The translations under genes and the position numbers were made by a program. Of a stretch of DNA of 64,000 nucleotides, positions 8,170-15,671 are shown piece after piece. Below the pieces are notes generated by a model. It did no database searches. It had not been told where the DNA came from and saw only the letters and a program-made list of their open reading frames with translations. How positions within the stretch are numbered: the stretch's first letter is position 1; each line of letters begins with the position of its first letter. Origin of the DNA: Actinophytocola sp049647105 (GTDB lineage: Bacteria; Actinomycetota; Actinomycetes; Mycobacteriales; Pseudonocardiaceae); contig NZ_JBARWZ010000254.1 in NCBI RefSeq assembly GCF_049647105.1, positions 1 to 64,000 of the forward strand, given 5' to 3'.

Positions 8170-9261
8170 CTACCGGCGGCCGGTCTTGGGGGCGAAGAAC
8201 CGCGAGATGAGCCTGGCGATCAGGTTGAGCAGCATCACGATGATGATCAGCGTCAGTGCCGCGGCCCATGCCCGGTCGTAGTTGATGGTGGTGATCCCGT
8301 TGGGCGCGAGGCCCTGGCTGTACTGGCGGAACACGTACACCGGCAGCGTCATCATGCGACCGTCGAACAGGTCGTAGTTCGCCGAGTTGGCGAACCCGGC
8401 GGTGATGAGCAGCGGCGCCGTCTCACCGATGACCCGCGCGATGGCGAGCGTGACACCGGTGACCAGGCCCGCGGCGGCCGTACGCAGCACGACCTTCATG
8501 ATGGTCAGCCATTTCGGCACCCCCAGCGCGTACGCGGCCTCACGCAGCTCGTTCGGCACGAGCTTGAGCATCTCCTCGGACGCGCGCACGACCACCGGGA
8601 TCATCAGCACGGCCAGCGCCACCGAGCCCGCCGCGCCCATCCGGACGCCCGGTCCGAAAATCAGCGCGAACAGCGCGTAGGCGAACAGGCCCGCGACGAT
8701 CGACGGGATGCCGGTCATGACGTCCACGAAGAAGGTGATCGTCCTGCCCAGCCGCGTCGGCCCGTACTCCACCAGGTAGATGGCGGTCAGCAGGCCGATC
8801 GGCACCGAGATGACCGTCGCGAACGCGGTGATCTCCAGCGTGCCGATGATCGCGTGGTACGCGCCGCCCGCGTCCATGCCGCCGAACACGCCACGCATCG
8901 TGTACGTGAGGAAGTACAGGTCGAACCGGCCGATGCCCGCCGACACGACCGTCCACAAGAGACTGATCAGCGGGATCAGCGCGAGCACGAACGCGCTGTA
9001 CATCAGGGTGGTCGCGAAGCGGTCCTTCGAGGCCCGGCCACCCTCGACGATCCTGGACGTGATCAGCAGCGCCACCGCGTACAGGACCGTGCCGAGCACC
9101 ACCGTGAGCGGGATGCCGAACGAGCCTGCCGCGGCCAGCAGCCCGGCCGTCACCGCGACCGACGCCGCGAACATCGCGATCGGCGCGTACCTCGGCAGCT
9201 TGCCCGCGGTCAGGCTGACGCGCGCCAGCGACGGCGAAGGCGGGCTCTCTACCGACGTCAT
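8170..9261 (-). CDS. pstA: Phosphate ABC transporter permease PstA
   Basis: PstA is one of the two membrane subunits of the phosphate importer. The protein has 363 residues with about eight hydrophobic segments, more than the usual six, because of an N-terminal addition of roughly 100 residues (helices near FAASVAVTAGLLAAAG and TVVLGTVLYAVALLI). The permease core carries the EAA-type loop (ELREAAYALGVPKWLTIMKVVL). The ATG at 9261 overlaps the pstC stop as TGATG, which fixes the start and implies coupled translation. Confidence 0.95.
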   Translation of the reverse strand: MTSVESPPSPSLARVSLTAGKLPRYAPIAMFAASVAVTAGLLAAAGSFGIPLTVVLGTVLYAVALLITSRIVEGGRASKDRFATTLMYSAFVLALIPLISLLWTVVSAGIGRFDLYFLTYTMRGVFGGMDAGGAYHAIIGTLEITAFATVISVPIGLLTAIYLVEYGPTRLGRTITFFVDVMTGIPSIVAGLFAYALFALIFGPGVRMGAAGSVALAVLMIPVVVRASEEMLKLVPNELREAAYALGVPKWLTIMKVVLRTAAAGLVTGVTLAIARVIGETAPLLITAGFANSANYDLFDGRMMTLPVYVFRQYSQGLAPNGITTINYDRAWAAALTLIIIVMLLNLIARLISRFFAPKTGRR

Positions 9262-10244
9262 CAGTTGGCCCCCGAGAACTCCGCGCGCCGGGACACGATC
9301 CACCGGGCGAACATGTTGACAAGAAGGGTGATCACGAACAACACCAGGCCGGTGAAGATCAGGACGTTCACGCCGAGCCCGGACGCCTCGGGGAACTTGA
9401 GCGCGATGTTGGCTGCGATGTTCTGCTGCTGGCCCGGCTGCAGGATGAAGATCGAGTACATGAGGCCGGGCGAGAGGACCATGGCGACGGCCATGGTCTC
9501 GCCGAGCGCGCGGCCGAGGCCGAGCATGGTGGCCGACACGATGCCGGACCGCGCGAACGGCAGCACCGCCATGCGGATCATCTCCCAGCGGGTCGCGCCG
9601 AGCGCGAGCGCGGCCTCCTCGTGCAGCGTGGGCGTCTGCAGGAAGATCTCGCGGGACACGGCCGTGATGATCGGCAGGATCATCACGGCGAGCACGATGC
9701 CCGCGGTGAAGATCGTGCGTGCCGGGTCGGCGGCGGGGCCCGCGAACAGCGGGATCCAGCCGAAGTAGGTGGTCAGCCACTCCGTGAACGGGAAGATCTT
9801 CGGCATCAGCCAGAGCGCGCCCCACAGGCCGTAGACGACGCTGGGGATGGCGGCGAGCAGGTCGATGACGTAGCCGAGCCCGGACGCGACCCGCCTCGGC
9901 GCGTAGTGCGAGATGAACAACGCGACCCCGATGGCGATCGGGGTCGCGATGACGAGCGCGATGAGCGCGGCGAGGATCGTGCCGAACACGAGCGGTCCGA
10001 CGTACCCGAGCAGCGAGTGGCCACCCAGCCAGCTGACCGTGTCGGTCAGTTCCTCACTGGGCGTGGCCAACGCGGGCCAGCCCTGGACGATCAGGAAGAC
10101 GGCGACGGCGGCGAGTACGACGAGGATGAGGACGCCGGCGTACTTCGCGCTCGTGGAGAAGACGCGGTCGCCTGGTCGCTGGGGTGGACGCTGCTCGGCC
10201 GACGACTTGCGGTGCTTCGCCTTCGGCTCGTCCGTTGTGGTCAC
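9261..10244 (-). CDS. pstC: Phosphate ABC transporter permease PstC
   Basis: PstC pairs with PstA to form the phosphate channel. The 327-residue protein has a hydrophilic N-terminus, six predicted membrane helices and the EAA loop (LHEEAALALGATRWEMIRMAVLP). The GTG at 10244 starts the reading; the family's usual first helix follows about 35 residues in. A hairpin in the 90-bp gap after pstS may reduce read-through into this gene. Confidence 0.95.
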   Translation of the reverse strand: MTTTDEPKAKHRKSSAEQRPPQRPGDRVFSTSAKYAGVLILVVLAAVAVFLIVQGWPALATPSEELTDTVSWLGGHSLLGYVGPLVFGTILAALIALVIATPIAIGVALFISHYAPRRVASGLGYVIDLLAAIPSVVYGLWGALWLMPKIFPFTEWLTTYFGWIPLFAGPAADPARTIFTAGIVLAVMILPIITAVSREIFLQTPTLHEEAALALGATRWEMIRMAVLPFARSGIVSATMLGLGRALGETMAVAMVLSPGLMYSIFILQPGQQQNIAANIALKFPEASGLGVNVLIFTGLVLFVITLLVNMFARWIVSRRAEFSGAN

Positions 10245-10283
10245 TGTGCGGTCTCCGTGGACAGGGAGTGACGGACCTGGCGC

Positions 10284-10315
10284 GGTGGGCGGCCACGTTC
10301 TCGCGACCGCCCACC
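10284..10315 (-). terminator. Hairpin in the pstS-pstC gap
   Basis: GGTGGGCGG and CCGCCCACC form a perfect 9-bp stem around a 14-nt loop. There is no U-tract. In this position it could stabilise the pstS message or attenuate transcription so that the binding protein is made in excess over the permeases. Confidence 0.45.
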
Positions 10316-10334
10316 AGGGCCGATGTGGACCGTA

Positions 10335-11435
10335 CTAGGCGATGGACTTCAGGGCCGCTTCAACTTCGGTGCGCAGTGCGTCCGAGATCGGCGCGGAGCC
10401 GGCCTCGTCGGCGGCGACCTGCTGGCCCTCCGCGCTCGCGATGTAGGTCACGTACGCCGTCACGAGGTCGCCCTGGGCGGTGTCCTCGTACTTCGAGCAG
10501 ACGACGATGTAGGAGACCAGCACCAGCGGGTAGGCGCCGTCGGTGGTGGTGTCGCGTTTGAGGTCGATCGCCAGGGCGTGCTCCGGCAGCCCCTCCTTCT
10601 TCGGCGACTCCTCGACGACCTTCGCAGCACCTTCGGCGGTCGGCTCGACGAACTTCTCGCCGACCTTGATCTTGGCGACACCCAGGCTGCCCGCCTGGCT
10701 GTGGTCGGCGTAGGCGATGGTGCCCTTGCCGCCCTGGACCGTCTGCACGACACCGGAGGTGCCCTGCGCGGACTGGGTGCCCTGGCGCGGCCAGTCACCG
10801 CTCGGCTCGTGCGGCCAGTCGGCACCCGCGGTCTTCGAAAGGTACTCGGTGAAGTTCTTCGTGGTGCCCGACTCGTCGGAGCGGTTCACCGGCGTGATCG
10901 CGAGGTCCGGCAGGGTCGCGCCTGCGTTGTCCGCCGCGATCGCCGGGTCGTTCCACTTGGCGATCTTGCCGTCGAAGATCTTCGCGATCGTCGATGGCGC
11001 GAGGTTCAGCTCCTTGACCTCGGGGAGGTTGTAGACCACCGCGATCGGGCTGATGTAGAGCGGCAGGTCGTACGCGTCGCCGCCCGCGCAGCGGTCCTTG
11101 GCCTTGGCGCGCTCCTCCTCGTCGAGCGCCGAGTCCGAACCGGCGAACGCGACGCCGCCGTCGAGGAACGCGGTGCGGCCGCCGCCGGAGCCGACGGGGT
11201 CGTAGGAGAGATCGACGTCCGGGTTCTGCGCCATGAACTTCGCGGCCCAGGCGTTCTGCGCGGACTCCATGGAGGTGGCACCGGAACCGGCGAGAGTGCC
11301 CGACAGGCTCGACTCGCTGACGTTGTCCCCGCCGCCGCTTCCGGAGTCGGCCGCTGGGTCGTTTCCACAGGCTGTCAGCGCCAGGGCGCCGGCAGTGACG
11401 ATGGCCGCGATACGGCCATAGCGGATGCGCTTCAC
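10335..11435 (-). CDS. pstS: Phosphate-binding lipoprotein PstS
   Basis: PstS captures phosphate outside the membrane and delivers it to PstC/PstA. The 366-residue precursor has a lipoprotein signal (KRIRYGRIAAIVTAGALALTAC, lipobox LTAC) and then the PBP-like domain with the phosphate-binding signatures (LAGSGATSMESAQNAW; VGSGGGRTAFLDG; NRSDESGTTKNFTEYL). GTG 11435 was chosen over longer possibilities because GAGAGG precedes it at the proper spacing and the signal peptide begins there. A PHO box sits about 106 bp upstream. It is the first gene of the pst operon. Confidence 0.96.
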   Translation of the reverse strand: MKRIRYGRIAAIVTAGALALTACGNDPAADSGSGGGDNVSESSLSGTLAGSGATSMESAQNAWAAKFMAQNPDVDLSYDPVGSGGGRTAFLDGGVAFAGSDSALDEEERAKAKDRCAGGDAYDLPLYISPIAVVYNLPEVKELNLAPSTIAKIFDGKIAKWNDPAIAADNAGATLPDLAITPVNRSDESGTTKNFTEYLSKTAGADWPHEPSGDWPRQGTQSAQGTSGVVQTVQGGKGTIAYADHSQAGSLGVAKIKVGEKFVEPTAEGAAKVVEESPKKEGLPEHALAIDLKRDTTTDGAYPLVLVSYIVVCSKYEDTAQGDLVTAYVTYIASAEGQQVAADEAGSAPISDALRTEVEAALKSIA

Positions 11436-11540
11436 TGGATCCTCTCGGGGCAACTCGTGAGTCACTACTGCTCGCACACGCTTGTCAGCGGGTGCAGCGC
11501 GGACGCTAGGGAGCGGGAGTGGACAACCCCGGGTATCCAG

Positions 11541-11558
11541 GTGAACGCAAGATGAACA
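11541..11558 (-). promoter_or_regulatory. PHO box upstream of pstS
   Basis: Read on the minus strand, GTTCATCTTGC is followed directly by GTTCACCTGGA, two 11-nt direct repeats with the conserved GTTCA(C/T)C core. The same arrangement precedes phoU at 2926-2947. The position, about 106-123 bp before the pstS start codon, implies an untranslated leader and PhoP-activated transcription of pstSCAB. Confidence 0.75.
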
Positions 11559-11606
11559 ACGCCGGATTGTGACTTTTGTTGCTAACGGTAACGGTGATCG
11601 GCCTAT

Positions 11607-12470
11607 TTACCGTTGGTACGCGACGTTGTTGTACGCGAGGGTGAACCCCAGACGGGTGTACACGGCCAGCGCGGGCGCGTTGTCTGACTCCACGTACAGG
11701 ATGATCTCCGGCACGCCCCGTCCCCGCAGGTGGTGGAGGCCGGCGAGGGTCAGCGCCCTGCCCAGCCCACCACCCTGCGCGGCCGGATGGATGCCGACGA
11801 CGTAGACCTCGCCGGTGCCGTCGGGGTGCACCTTGGTCCAGTGGAAACCGACGACCTTGTCGTCCTCGTCGACGGCGAGGAAGAACCCCGCGGGGTCGAA
11901 CCAGGCCTCCTTTTCCGTGGCCTCGACATCGGCGACGGTGAGCATGCCCTGCTCGGGATGCCAGTCGAAGGCCGCCTTGTTCACGTCGACCATGGCCCGC
12001 TCGTCCTGGCCGGGCACGAAGGTGCGCAGCGTGACACCCGGCCGGGGGCTCGTCCGCTCCGGCAGTTCGACGCTGTTGTCGAGTCGCATCTGGTACAGCT
12101 CGCGGACCCTGGTCAGGCCCTTGGCGGCCGCGATCCGCGCCGCGCCGGGGTGGTCGCGGTGGGACCACAGGCGCAGCGGGCCGTCGATGGTGAGGACCTC
12201 GTCGACCAGCGCGGTGCCGATGCCCCGCCGCCGGTGGCCGGGGTGGACGAACAGCTCGACGATCCGGTTGCCGAACGAGTCGCCACGCGAGTCGACATGC
12301 GCGTACCCGAGCGTCTCGTCGCCATCCCGGGCGATCAGGTGCCGCCCGGCACGGAACTCGGCGGGCAGCGACCCGTCCTCGGTGTCTTCCGGCGAACCGT
12401 CCTCGGCCCGCACGGCTGCCAGCAGCCCGGAAATGGTGTCGTCCGCGTCATCCGACCAGATCAGCTTCAC
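11607..12470 (-). CDS. mshD: Mycothiol synthase MshD
   Basis: MshD acetylates the cysteinyl amine of Cys-GlcN-Ins with acetyl-CoA, the last step of mycothiol synthesis, in the cytosol. The 287-residue protein has the family's tandem GNAT folds. The N-terminal domain has the acetyl-CoA loop in VELFVHPGHRRRGIGTALVDEVL; the C-terminal catalytic domain has VVGIHPAAQGGGLGRALTLAGL. Start GTG 12470 lies 6 nt after a TACGGT -10 (12477-12482, minus strand), a leaderless arrangement. glnR lies upstream and pst downstream, the order known from mycobacteria. A repeat element with a second, damage-type promoter (12514-12627) also points at this gene. Confidence 0.93.
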   Translation of the reverse strand: MKLIWSDDADDTISGLLAAVRAEDGSPEDTEDGSLPAEFRAGRHLIARDGDETLGYAHVDSRGDSFGNRIVELFVHPGHRRRGIGTALVDEVLTIDGPLRLWSHRDHPGAARIAAAKGLTRVRELYQMRLDNSVELPERTSPRPGVTLRTFVPGQDERAMVDVNKAAFDWHPEQGMLTVADVEATEKEAWFDPAGFFLAVDEDDKVVGFHWTKVHPDGTGEVYVVGIHPAAQGGGLGRALTLAGLHHLRGRGVPEIILYVESDNAPALAVYTRLGFTLAYNNVAYQR

Positions 12471-12476
12471 AATCCG

Positions 12477-12482
12477 ACCGTA
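12477..12482 (-). promoter_or_regulatory. Leaderless -10 of mshD
   Basis: TACGGT on the minus strand followed by 6 nt and GTG. It gives mshD its own proximal promoter, independent of the repeat element further upstream. Confidence 0.4.
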
Positions 12483-12513
12483 CCGGCGCAGCTCAACTCA
12501 CCGAAACCGCGAC

Positions 12514-12627
12514 GATGCCAACCCCCACCCGTTCCCGGGGGCGTCCCGCCATGCCAGTTTACCGGCTGGCGCTGACAATGCGGCGTTGTCGATCTTGACT
12601 GTGGATAACTGGTGCGGTTGTGGACAA
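12514..12627 (-). repeat. Dispersed element copy 1: DnaA-box pair plus damage-type promoter toward mshD
   Basis: On the minus strand the copy has two DnaA-box-like nonamers (TGTGGACAA at 12619-12627 and TGTGGATAA at 12600-12608, 19-bp pitch; read in reverse complement as TTGTCCACA and TTATCCACA). Next comes TTGTCAGCG (12578-12570), 8 nt and TAAACT (12561-12556), which matches the RecA-NDp/PafBC promoter pattern TTGTCRGTG-N8-TANNNT with one change. The 53-bp block 12514-12566 is identical, in inverse orientation, to 20086-20138. Transcription from it would run toward mshD. Confidence 0.85.
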
Positions 12628-12632
12628 CCGGG

Positions 12633-13355
12633 TCAGTTGACCTCGACCGGCTCGGCGATCGGCTCGCTCGCGGCGAGCTGCGCCTTGGGCGGCTGCACGA
12701 ACTTGTAGCCGACGTTGCGGACGGTGCCGATCATCTGCTCGTGCTCGGTGCCGAGCTTGGCGCGCAGGCGCCGGACGTGCACGTCGACGGTCCTGGTGCC
12801 GCCGAAGAAGTCGTAGCCCCACACCTCCTGCAGCAGCTGCGCGCGGGTGAACACCCGGCCCGCGTGCTGCGCGAGGTACTTCAGCAGCTCGAACTCCTTG
12901 TACGTGAGGTCGAGCGGGCGGCCACGCAGCCGCGCCATGTAGGTCGCCTCGTCGATGACCAGCTCGCCGAGCCGCAGTGCGCCGTCGGCGCCGGGGGCGC
13001 CCGCGGGGCCACGCGTGGTCAGCAGGCGCAGCCTTGCGTCCACCTCGGCGGGGCCCGCGGTCGGCAGGAGAATGTCATCCACGCGCCATTCCGAGTTGAC
13101 GGCGACGAGACCGCCCTCGTTGACGATCGCGATGACCGGGGCGCTGTCGCCACCACTCGTGAGGAGCCTGCAGAGGCCCTTCGCGGCGGCGAGGTCGGTA
13201 CGCGCGTCGACCAGCACGACGTCCCGGGACCCGGCCTCGAGGAGGGCGGTGACCTCGGGCGCCTGGGTGCGCACGTGGTGGGGCAACAACATCAGTGACG
13301 GCACAACCGAGCCCGGCGTTGGGTCCGCGGTGAGCAGCAGCAGGTCGAGGCTCAT
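12633..13355 (-). CDS. glnR: GlnR-type OmpR-family transcriptional regulator
   Basis: GlnR is the global nitrogen regulator of many actinobacteria (glutamine synthetase, ammonium transport, nitrate use). The 240-residue protein has an atypical receiver domain (about 1-115; the conserved Asp is in VVLVDARTDL and the usual acidic pocket is reduced) and a winged-helix output domain (about 130-225; LTYKEFELLKYLAQHAGRV, RTVDVHVRRLRAKLG, GTVRNVGYKF). No cognate sensor kinase is adjacent, as expected for GlnR. Placement between mshD and an lmeA-like gene matches mycobacterial synteny. Confidence 0.88.
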   Translation of the reverse strand: MSLDLLLLTADPTPGSVVPSLMLLPHHVRTQAPEVTALLEAGSRDVVLVDARTDLAAAKGLCRLLTSGGDSAPVIAIVNEGGLVAVNSEWRVDDILLPTAGPAEVDARLRLLTTRGPAGAPGADGALRLGELVIDEATYMARLRGRPLDLTYKEFELLKYLAQHAGRVFTRAQLLQEVWGYDFFGGTRTVDVHVRRLRAKLGTEHEQMIGTVRNVGYKFVQPPKAQLAASEPIAEPVEVN

Positions 13356-13628
13356 AAGGGGCCCGCCTCTCTGGAAACGCTCCGTGGCTTTCCGGGAGAA
13401 TAGCCGGTGTGCCGAGCAAATGTCCTGGTCGTGACACCTGCGTCACACGTCTGCACCAACACGCGAGCGGCGGCCTGGGACTGACGGGACTGATGTGGCG
13501 GACCGAAACATGGACGTAACGTCGGCGACCGCATCGCCCCCACCCCGGTGCCACTCGTGCACGGGACCGAGGATCATTTACCTGCCGGCTGACTGGCTTC
13601 ACACCAACACCAGAGAGCGATTGGCAGT

Positions 13629-14519
13629 ATGACGACGATGACGACAGAGACAGCGTCCCGGCCCGCGCCTCGCAAGCGCAGGAAGACGGTCCGCAGACTC
13701 GTCATCACCCTGGTCGTGCTGCTGGGCCTGCTCGTGGTCGCGGACTTCGGCGCCGCCGCCGTGTTCGAGTACCAGGTGTCCAAGCGGGCCCGTGACCAGT
13801 TCCACCTCGCCGACGACCCGTCGGTCAAGGTCGGCGGCTTCTCGTTCCTCGCGCAGGCGATCTCCGGCGAGTACGGCCACGTGATGATCGACGCGAAGGG
13901 CGTGCCCGTCGAGGACACGCTGCGCGACCTCGAGGTGCACATCGAGCTGCGGGACGTGCAGGCGCCGCTGGGTGACCTGGTGTCCGGCTCGCTCAAGGAG
14001 GTCCTGGTCCGCGAGGTCGAGGGGCAGGTCAAGGTCAAGGCGTCGGACGTGAACCGCGCGGTCGCCGAGAACGAGAACGCCGCGATCCGGTCCATCACGA
14101 ACCTCACGATCGACCCGGTCAGCGAGCAGGACGTCGTCACCAACCCGGACGACCGCACGGACGCCGAGCAGGAGGCGGCCGACCGCGCGGCGGAGGCGGA
14201 GATCGAGGACACCACCGCGGGCGCCCGGATCTGCGCGACCGTCGACATCGGCGGCGAGGAGACCGAGCTGTGCGCGTTCGGCATCATCTCGCTGGTCGAC
14301 GCCAAGATGACCTTCACGCCGGGCCGTCTCGAACTGCGGAACTCGGTGCTGGGCAGCGGTGAGCTGCCACCGGTCCTCGACGCCGCCGCCAAGCAGGCGC
14401 TGACCTTCACCCTCGACCCCGGCGAGCTGCCGTTCACCGTCACACCCACAGCGGTCACTGTGGACTCCGGCGTACTGTCGGTAAAAGGCACGGCGATCGA
14501 CGTGGTGCTTGGCGGCTAG
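13629..14519 (+). CDS. LmeA/DUF2993 family exported lipid-binding protein
   Basis: The 296-residue protein has a positively charged N-terminus, one membrane helix or uncleaved signal (LVITLVVLLGLLVVADFGAAAVFEY, about 26-50) and a DUF2993 fold outside (VSKRARDQFHLADDPSVKVGGFSFLAQAISGEYGHV). In mycobacteria the relative at this locus, LmeA, binds phosphoinositides and is needed for mannan maturation in the cell envelope; that role here is inference. Divergent from glnR across 273 bp, in which no further gene was seen. ATG 13629 is the first good start. Confidence 0.8.
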   Translation: MTTMTTETASRPAPRKRRKTVRRLVITLVVLLGLLVVADFGAAAVFEYQVSKRARDQFHLADDPSVKVGGFSFLAQAISGEYGHVMIDAKGVPVEDTLRDLEVHIELRDVQAPLGDLVSGSLKEVLVREVEGQVKVKASDVNRAVAENENAAIRSITNLTIDPVSEQDVVTNPDDRTDAEQEAADRAAEAEIEDTTAGARICATVDIGGEETELCAFGIISLVDAKMTFTPGRLELRNSVLGSGELPPVLDAAAKQALTFTLDPGELPFTVTPTAVTVDSGVLSVKGTAIDVVLGG

Positions 14520-14532
14520 CAGGGAGCTGGGC

Positions 14533-14940
14533 ATGACCGGGGTGCTGGTGCTGGTGGGCACACTCGTGCTCGCCACGGTCGCCGGCCTGGTCATGAAGTC
14601 CCGCAACGGTCGCGTGAGGACCACCTCGGCCTCGAACCTGCCGCCCGACGTCCAGGCTGTGCTCTCGCCGGGCAAGGTCACGCTGGTCCAGCTGTCCACT
14701 GTGTTCTGCGCGCCGTGCAGGCACACGCGGGTGCTGCTGTCCGACCTGGCGTCCCGCACGGACGGGCTGCACCACACGGAGCTGGACCTCACCGAGCGAC
14801 CGGAGCTGGCGAAGGAGCTGTCGGTGCTGCGGACGCCGACGACGCTGGCCATCGACCGGTCGGGTACCGAGATCCTGAGGGTCGGCGGGGTCCCCAGGCG
14901 GGACCGGCTTCTTGCCGCGCTCCGGCCCCACCTGACCTGA
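14533..14940 (+). CDS. Membrane-anchored thioredoxin-like protein (ThiX type)
   Basis: The 135-residue protein has an N-terminal membrane helix (GVLVLVGTLVLATVAGLVM) followed by a thioredoxin fold with the redox motif FCAPCRH and a cis-proline region (LRTPTTLAI). It is probably a periplasm-facing or membrane-associated disulfide reductase. ATG 14533 is preceded by AGGGAG with 6-nt spacing; a TTG 24 nt upstream is less likely. It directly follows the lmeA-like gene and precedes the sulfur-transfer operon, the same neighbours as mycobacterial thiX. Confidence 0.83.
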   Translation: MTGVLVLVGTLVLATVAGLVMKSRNGRVRTTSASNLPPDVQAVLSPGKVTLVQLSTVFCAPCRHTRVLLSDLASRTDGLHHTELDLTERPELAKELSVLRTPTTLAIDRSGTEILRVGGVPRRDRLLAALRPHLT

Positions 14941-15065
14941 GCACAACCGGCTCGGAAACCCCACGTCAGGGGCCCGGACGACTCCCGGCTTGCTCACCTC
15001 GGTCAAGAGCCGCCGAGTCCGTCTCACCACGTGGACGCCTCAGCCCAGTAACAGGGATGCGGCGG

Positions 15066-15071
15066 TAATGT
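15066..15071 (+). promoter_or_regulatory. -10 of the cysteine leader peptide, leaderless
   Basis: TAATGT is followed by 7 nt and GTG at 15079, so the transcript should begin at or next to the leader start codon. No clear -35 is visible. Confidence 0.5.
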
Positions 15072-15078
15072 GCTAGTC

Positions 15079-15156
15079 GTGAACACCTTGCTGACCAGGC
15101 GCCGCGCGGTTGATTACTGCCGCGTCGACTCCAGCCTGTGTCTGGCAACTGACTGA
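15079..15156 (+). CDS. Leader peptide of the sulfur-transfer operon
   Basis: A 25-residue peptide begins at a leaderless GTG and contains LLTRRRAVDYCRVDSSLC. The signature Leu-Thr-(Arg/Lys)-Arg-Arg, then Val-Asp-(Tyr/Phe/Leu)-Cys-Arg-Val, then Cys, is typical of actinobacterial leader peptides placed before sulfur assimilation genes; in mycobacteria such reading frames mediate cysteine-responsive attenuation. Cys codons are at 15118 and 15139. The stop at 15154-15156 is followed directly by two hairpins and then the ribosome-binding site of the DUF4395 gene. Ribosomes stalling at the Cys codons when cysteine is short would be expected to change this folding. Confidence 0.75.
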   Translation: MNTLLTRRRAVDYCRVDSSLCLATD

Positions 15157-15157
15157 C

Positions 15158-15206
15158 CCGGACGGCCCCCTGTCTCCATGGCCGCCGTCCGGCTGGTTCC
15201 CCAGCC
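15158..15206 (+). promoter_or_regulatory. Attenuator hairpins after the cysteine leader peptide
   Basis: The first stem pairs 15158-15166 with 15184-15192 (CCGGACGGC with GCCGTCCGG). The second pairs GGCTGG 15191-15196 with CCAGCC 15201-15206 around a 4-nt loop, ending 8 nt before the AGGAGG ribosome-binding site (15215-15220). The stems share two bases, so they compete for them. The arrangement suits coupling between leader translation and expression of the downstream genes. Confidence 0.55.
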
Positions 15207-15227
15207 GTGCAGTCAGGAGGTGCCGCC

Positions 15228-15671
15228 ATGTCCGCTGGACCGTCCCAGGTCGACCCCCGAGGGCCACGCTTCGCCGCGTGGGTCACCACCGTGGTGCTCG
15301 CGGCCGTGCTGGTCACCGGGTGGTGGCCGTTGCTCGCCGCACAGGGCGTGGTGTTCGCCATCGGCGCGTTCGCCGGGTTCGGTGTCGCGCCCTACTTGAT
15401 CCTCTACCGCGCGTTCGCCGCGCCAAGGCTCGGGCCGACCGACGAGCGGGAGGACACCGCCCCGCTGCGGTTCGCGCAGGGTGTCGGGTTCGGGTTCGCC
15501 GTGGTGGGCGTGCTCGGTTACGCGACCGGCCTTACCGCGCTCGGCATCGTGGCGACGGCGTTCGCGCTGGCTGCCGCGTTCCTGAACGCGGCGTTCGCGT
15601 TCTGTCTCGGCTGCGAGACCTATCCGCTGATCCGTCGATTCACCCCAGAGAAGGAGAGAGCGCTCCGATGA
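15228..15671 (+). CDS. DUF4395 membrane protein
   Basis: The 147-residue protein has four hydrophobic segments (AAWVTTVVLAAVLVTGWWPLL; GVVFAIGAFAGFGVAPYLIL; GVGFGFAVVGVLGYATGL; ALGIVATAFALAAAFLNAAF) and the FCLGCE cysteine pair typical of DUF4395. ATG 15228 has a perfect AGGAGG at 15215-15220. Its stop overlaps the next start as ATGA. The company of a thioredoxin, a rhodanese and a cysteine leader suggests a membrane role in sulfur or disulfide chemistry, but the family's function is not established to my knowledge. Confidence 0.85.
   Translation: MSAGPSQVDPRGPRFAAWVTTVVLAAVLVTGWWPLLAAQGVVFAIGAFAGFGVAPYLILYRAFAAPRLGPTDEREDTAPLRFAQGVGFGFAVVGVLGYATGLTALGIVATAFALAAAFLNAAFAFCLGCETYPLIRRFTPEKERALR

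Noticed and set aside
12600..12627. DnaA-box-like nonamers as evidence of the chromosome origin
   Set aside because: No dnaA, dnaN, recF or gyrase genes are present, and the boxes occur as isolated pairs in dispersed elements and not as a cluster.
13431..13446. GTGAC-N6-GTCAC upstream of glnR as a GlnR autoregulatory site
   Set aside because: Only one half fits the GTNAC part of the GlnR consensus; the GNAAC half is not matched, so it was not listed as a feature.
15110..15667. A longer fused start for the rhodanese gene
   Set aside because: The upstream part of the frame lies over the leader peptide and the DUF4395 gene in another frame; ATG 15668 has the overlap and ribosome-binding site expected.
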